Positions 60,815 to 64,000 of a DNA stretch of 64,000 bases are shown here, piece after piece. Below the pieces are notes generated by a model that saw only the letters and a list, made by a program, of their open reading frames with translations, was not told where the DNA came from and ran no database searches. The stretch is from JAFKFI01 sp963795435 (GTDB taxonomy: Bacteria > Pseudomonadota > Alphaproteobacteria > Acetobacterales > Acetobacteraceae), in NCBI GenBank assembly GCA_963795435.1, contig CAWCHV010000007.1:1054001-1118000 (forward strand), given 5' to 3'. Position 1 is the stretch's first letter, and each line of letters starts with the position of its first letter. Made by a program: the position numbers and the translations under genes.

Positions 60815-61034
60815 TCACTCCATCGTCGCCAGCACCTCGCCCTCGGTCACCGGCTGCTCTTCCTTCACCAGAATCGCCTTCACCACGCCGTCCCTCGGCG
60901 CCATGACGGGGATCTCCATCTTCATCGATTCCAGCAGGATCAGCGTGTCTCCCTCTGAAACGCGGTCGCCTGGTGCTCGACTCGATCTTCCACACCGTTC
61001 CGTTCAGTTCCGACAGCACCTTGGTTTCCGCCAT
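60815..61034 (-). pseudogene. frameshifted small biotin carboxyl carrier protein
   Basis: The start at 61034 gives MAETKVLSELNGTVWKIESS. After a frame change the bases read PGDRVSEGDTLILLESMKME and IPVMAPRDGVVKAILVKEEQ, ending VTEGEVLATME at 60815. The result is a 72-residue biotinyl domain with the biotin lysine in ESMKME. One extra base near 60974 (plus strand ctggtgctcg) breaks the frame. A stand-alone carrier of this size, next to a biotin carboxylase that lacks its own carrier domain, would supply the swinging arm. If the frameshift is real, the local carboxylase has lost its carrier. Confidence 0.82.
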
Positions 61035-61141
61035 AGCTCTCCCCTGCCGCGCCGGGGCGCGGGTTGACACCATTTTCGCTGGCCCATAGGACCGTCTGCC
61101 GCCCCGGATGACAAGGGTTGGGGCGCGCAGCGGGATGAGCG

Positions 61142-62491
61142 ATGTTCCGAAAAGTCCTGATCGCCAATCGTGGCGCCGTCGCCGCGCGCGTCATTCGTGC
61201 GCTGAGCGACCTCGGAATCGCGTCCGTCGCGGTGTTCTCCGACCCTGATCGCGACCTGCCCTATCTCGCGCAAGCCACCGAGGCGCACTCCATCGGCCCC
61301 GCCCCGGCGCGCGAGAGCTATCTCGACCAGGACAAGCTGTTGGCACTCGCCAAGCGCCGGTCAGTCGACGCCATCCATCCGGGCTACGGCTTTCTTTCCG
61401 AGAACGCGGAATTCGCGCGCTGTGTGACCGAGGCGGGCCTCACCTTCATCGGCCCCTCGGCGGCGCACATCGAGGCGATGGGCGAGAAGACCCGCGCCCG
61501 CGCGCTGGTCCAAGAACACGGGATGCCGGTCGCGCGCGGCTCCGGCATACTCGGCGACGATCCCGCCGCGACGGCACGCGCGGCAACGGCGATCGGTTAT
61601 CCGGTGCTGGTCAAGCCGGCCGGCGGCGGCGGCGGCATCGGCATGATAGCGGCCGCCGACGAGGCCAGCCTGCACAAGGCCGTCGAGCGCGCCCGGTCGC
61701 TCGCCGGTCGCAGCTTCGGCAGCGCCGACGTGTATCTGGAAAAGCTCATCGAGCAGCCGCGCCACATCGAGTTCCAGGTGCTCGGCGACCGGCACGGCGA
61801 TGTGCGCCATCTGTTCGAGCGCGACTGCTCGCTGCAACGCCGCCATCAGAAGATCATCGAGGAAGCCACCGCGCCGCTCGTCCCGCGCGCCGAGATCGAG
61901 GCCATCGCCGAGCGCGCCGTCGCGGTGCTGCGCGAGCTCGGCTACGACAATATCGGCACCGTCGAGATGCTGCGCGGCGCGGATGGCAGCTTCGGCTTTC
62001 TCGAGATGAACACCCGCCTGCAGGTAGAGCACGCCGTCACCGAGATGCTGCTCGGCGTCGACCTCGTCGCGGCCCAGATCCGCGCCGCGGCGGGCGAGCG
62101 CCTGCGCTGCATCCTTCCCGCGACGCTCGCGCCGCGCGGCCACGCCATCGAGGCGCGGGTCTACGCGGAAGACCCGAAAAGCTTCTATCCGTCACCCGGC
62201 TCGCTCACCCGCTTCCGGCCGCCCACGCCGACCGAGTGGCTGCGGGTCGAGACCGGCTACGCCGAGGGCTGCACGGTGACGCCGTTCTACGATCCGATGC
62301 TGGCGAAGATCATCGCCCACGGCCCCGACCGCCCAACCGCCATCGCGCGGTTGGCCGACGCCCTCGCGGCGTTCGAGGTCAGCGGGTTGAGGGCCAATCT
62401 CCCCTTCCTGTCGCGGGCACTCGCCGACGAGCGGTTCCGTGCTGGCCAGGTCCACACCGGTCTCGCGGCCGAGATCGTCAAGACGGGCTGA
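61142..62491 (+). CDS. biotin carboxylase (acetyl/propionyl-CoA carboxylase alpha-type, without carrier domain)
   Basis: The 449-residue ATP-grasp enzyme carboxylates biotin with bicarbonate and ATP. It has the N-terminal KVLIANRGAVAARVIRAL, IHPGYGFLSENAEFARCVTE, the glycine-rich LVKPAGGGGGIGMI, and the catalytic EMNTRLQVEHAVTEML. It ends after the biotin carboxylase C-domain, so unlike PccA/MccA there is no fused biotinyl domain. The discrete carrier gene is divergent 107 bases away. The 3' end overlaps birA by 14 bases on the opposite strand. Confidence 0.93.
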   Translation: MFRKVLIANRGAVAARVIRALSDLGIASVAVFSDPDRDLPYLAQATEAHSIGPAPARESYLDQDKLLALAKRRSVDAIHPGYGFLSENAEFARCVTEAGLTFIGPSAAHIEAMGEKTRARALVQEHGMPVARGSGILGDDPAATARAATAIGYPVLVKPAGGGGGIGMIAAADEASLHKAVERARSLAGRSFGSADVYLEKLIEQPRHIEFQVLGDRHGDVRHLFERDCSLQRRHQKIIEEATAPLVPRAEIEAIAERAVAVLRELGYDNIGTVEMLRGADGSFGFLEMNTRLQVEHAVTEMLLGVDLVAAQIRAAAGERLRCILPATLAPRGHAIEARVYAEDPKSFYPSPGSLTRFRPPTPTEWLRVETGYAEGCTVTPFYDPMLAKIIAHGPDRPTAIARLADALAAFEVSGLRANLPFLSRALADERFRAGQVHTGLAAEIVKTG

Positions 62492-63236
62492 ACAGCACCT
62501 CTCCGGTCGAGAAGCTCCGCACCCCGCCGGGCGTACGCAGCAGCAGATGTCCCTCTGGCGACAAGCCGGCGAACGCGCCGTCGACGCGCTGGTCCGCGAA
62601 CGCGACGGCCAGCGCCGTCCCGACCGGATGCGCCCGCGCGAGCCACGCCTCGCGAATGGCGTCGAACCCGTCCCGCGACAGCACCGAATGCCAATGCGCG
62701 AGACGGGCCAACAGGTGGCGCGCGAACGCTTCGGGCGATGGCGGCGCGACGCCCTCGTCGGGTAGACACGCCGTGACGCGGCCCGGCACCTCTGGCGCCA
62801 CCGCCAGGTTGGCGCCGATGCCGATGACGAGCCAGCGCAGGCCGCCCGACTGATCGAGCGCCGTGTCGATCAGGATGCCCGCCAGCTTGCGCTCGCGCAG
62901 CAGCACATCGTTCGGCCATTTAAGCACCAGCGCCGCGGGATCGGGCAACAGCGGACGCACGGCGTCGGCAACCGCGATTCCCGTCAGCAGCGGCCATCCT
63001 GCGACGTCGCTGAGGGTGCCCGACGGCCGCAGCAGCACCGAGAGCGACAGATTGCCGAGGGGAGATTGCCACCCACGCCCCCGGCTGCCCCGGCCGCTGG
63101 TCTGGCGCAACGCCAGGACCGCCAACCCTCCCGGCTCCCCGGCGGCAGCGAGCGTCGCGCAGTGATCCGAGGTCGAGCCGATCGCCTCATGCACCTGCAA
63201 CCGCCATATGGGCAGCACGGGGGCCTCGCCGGTCAA
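62478..63236 (-). CDS. birA: biotin-[acetyl-CoA-carboxylase] ligase (monofunctional BirA)
   Basis: The 252-residue ligase makes biotinyl-AMP and transfers biotin to carrier-protein lysines. GRGSRGRGW (biotinyl-AMP loop) and LKWPNDVLLRERKLAGILID are clear. There is no N-terminal DNA-binding domain, so it is the class I enzyme. The frame opens at a TTG at 63236 with a weak ribosome site; a GTG at 63218 with gagg before it is also possible. It is convergent with the biotin carboxylase gene, a functionally sensible neighbour. Confidence 0.92.
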   Translation of the reverse strand: MTGEAPVLPIWRLQVHEAIGSTSDHCATLAAAGEPGGLAVLALRQTSGRGSRGRGWQSPLGNLSLSVLLRPSGTLSDVAGWPLLTGIAVADAVRPLLPDPAALVLKWPNDVLLRERKLAGILIDTALDQSGGLRWLVIGIGANLAVAPEVPGRVTACLPDEGVAPPSPEAFARHLLARLAHWHSVLSRDGFDAIREAWLARAHPVGTALAVAFADQRVDGAFAGLSPEGHLLLRTPGGVRSFSTGEVLFSPS

Positions 63237-63468
63237 TGGAGCAGGCTGGCCGCCTCATGCGCCAACAGCGCAAGGCTGCAAGCGCGTGAGTCGGAGGCTG
63301 TGCTTCCGGCTTCGATGCTCACCCCTTCCCTTCAATCCGATAGGCGGATGGCCACCGGCCGCGGACGCCAGAACTTCGCGGATCGGTACCGGATCGGTCG
63401 GCGTCGCGCCAATCCCGCAAGCGTGGCGGCATGGACGACCTGGCCGGCCTTCATTCCTGACCGGCCTT

Positions 63469-63765
63469 TCATCCGAGCAGTGGGGGAGACAAGTCGGCCT
63501 CCTCCTCCTCATCGGCGGCATCCTCCGCGTCGTCGTCGGACTGCTGGATCGCCGGCGCGTCGTCGAGCTCCGCGTCGCTGTGAGCAGGCGCTGGCGCAGC
63601 CTTCCTGTAGCGTCGGTCCGGCGCGATCCCTCTAACCGCTCGCACCGGCTCGGCCGGCTGTTCCGTGCCGCATTTTGGACACATGGCGCGCGCGCGGGTG
63701 AGGTCGTAGAAATGCGCGCCGCACGATACGCAGGCGCGCTTGCTGCCGAGTTCCGGCTTCGCCAT
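63469..63765 (-). CDS. TIGR02300 family protein (FYDLN-type zinc-ribbon-like)
   Basis: This 98-residue protein belongs to the alphaproteobacterial TIGR02300 family. KRACVSCGAHFYDLTRARAM and CPKCGTEQ give a small two-Cys-pair zinc site. The C-terminal half is a strongly acidic tail (DDDAEDAADEEEEADL). The function is unknown. Its presence supports an alphaproteobacterial host. It lies 232 bases from birA on the same strand. Confidence 0.9.
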   Translation of the reverse strand: MAKPELGSKRACVSCGAHFYDLTRARAMCPKCGTEQPAEPVRAVRGIAPDRRYRKAAPAPAHSDAELDDAPAIQQSDDDAEDAADEEEEADLSPPLLG

Positions 63766-63818
63766 GTTGTTCTCCTGACTGAAGCGCCCCCATACCGTCG
63801 ATGCGACAGCCGGCCGAC

Positions 63819-64000
63819 CTACTCCGATCCGCGAGAATCGGCCTCGGCCGCCTGCGAAACGCGGTGGGCCGCCTGTTGCACGGTCATGCCCGGTATGACA
63901 TGGACGCCGCCCGCGGTGGTGGACAGCTTCACGCTGCCCTGCTCGTTGTAGATCGCCACGACATGCTGCGTCTGAACCTTGAGCAGTCCGCCGCCGGTCT
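63819..64000 (-). CDS. C-terminal part of an unknown protein, cut by the window edge
   Basis: The minus-strand frame enters from the right edge and ends at a TAG at 63819-63821. The 59 visible residues include TGGGLLKVQTQHVVAIYNEQ, GSVKLSTTAGGVHVIPGMTV and QQAAHRVSQAAEADSRGSE. The frame has normal composition for this genome and lacks competing stops. It looks like the tail of a small beta-rich protein, but I do not recognise a family. The start lies outside the window. Confidence 0.55.
   Translation of the reverse strand, partial: TGGGLLKVQTQHVVAIYNEQGSVKLSTTAGGVHVIPGMTVQQAAHRVSQAAEADSRGSE

Noticed and set aside
1..64000. CRISPR arrays, tRNA/rRNA genes and insertion sequences
   Set aside because: I saw no regularly spaced repeats, cloverleaf-like segments with TTCGA arms, or transposase sequences; the only repeats are within mutS, the transglycosylase gene and one short palindrome.

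Overview
The window is GC-rich DNA from a heterotrophic bacterium, most likely an alphaproteobacterium and possibly a member of the Acetobacteraceae/Rhodospirillales. The support is indirect: coupled mutS-glnD, a PhbB-type acetoacetyl-CoA reductase, TIGR02300 and DUF3297 proteins, Tat-type leaders, and many acyl-CoA, TRAP and HpcH/HpaI genes. I recognise no rRNA, tRNA, CRISPR array, insertion sequence or replication origin.

Layout. 0.3-3 kb: a small membrane protein and an MaeB-type malic enzyme. 3-4.1 kb: a degenerate patch of secreted-protein and cell-wall-hydrolase remnants. 4.2-12 kb: a DAACS symporter coupled to a family-3 solute-binding protein, then mutS and glnD. 12.3-20 kb: a beta-helix protein, a frameshifted Baeyer-Villiger-type monooxygenase, a frameshifted Tat-exported amidohydrolase, two SDR enzymes (one PhbB), and fused remnants of a MocR regulator and an azoreductase. 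20-25.2 kb: a CmcJ-like oxidoreductase with a TetR regulator, a methyltransferase and a frameshifted Cdc48/VCP-type ATPase. 25.3-29.5 kb: a seven-gene Mrp antiporter operon arranged like the membrane arm of archaeal Mbh complexes. 29.5-36.7 kb: SDR, HpcH/HpaI aldolase and cupin, a TRAP transporter, a YihY/BrkB protein and a phosphoesterase. 36.8-39.7 kb: a possible papain/C39-like protein, DUF3297, a second HpcH/HpaI aldolase and a dead branched-chain amino-acid binding protein. 39.7-47.2 kb: acyl-CoA synthetase-thiolase, a lytic transglycosylase, and a kinase-ACAD-SDR operon resembling 4-hydroxyacyl-CoA catabolism. 47.9-52.7 kb: the PrkA-YeaH-SpoVR stress operon. 52.7-64 kb: a CaiB remnant, then parts of a biotin-dependent acyl-CoA carboxylase (carboxyltransferase, discrete BCCP, biotin carboxylase) with BirA, plus LysR, GFA, VOC, GlcG-like and enolase-superfamily genes.

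Themes. The genes favour carboxylic-acid and acyl-CoA metabolism with dicarboxylate or amino-acid uptake. At least five otherwise well-preserved genes carry one single-base indel each, and six or so other loci are multiply broken relics. The relics point to real gene decay. The clean single indels could be decay or sequencing error, which reads would resolve. The most interesting intact systems are the symporter plus binding-protein pair, the Mbh-like Mrp operon, the kinase-ACAD-SDR operon, and the small C39-like protein at 36.8 kb.
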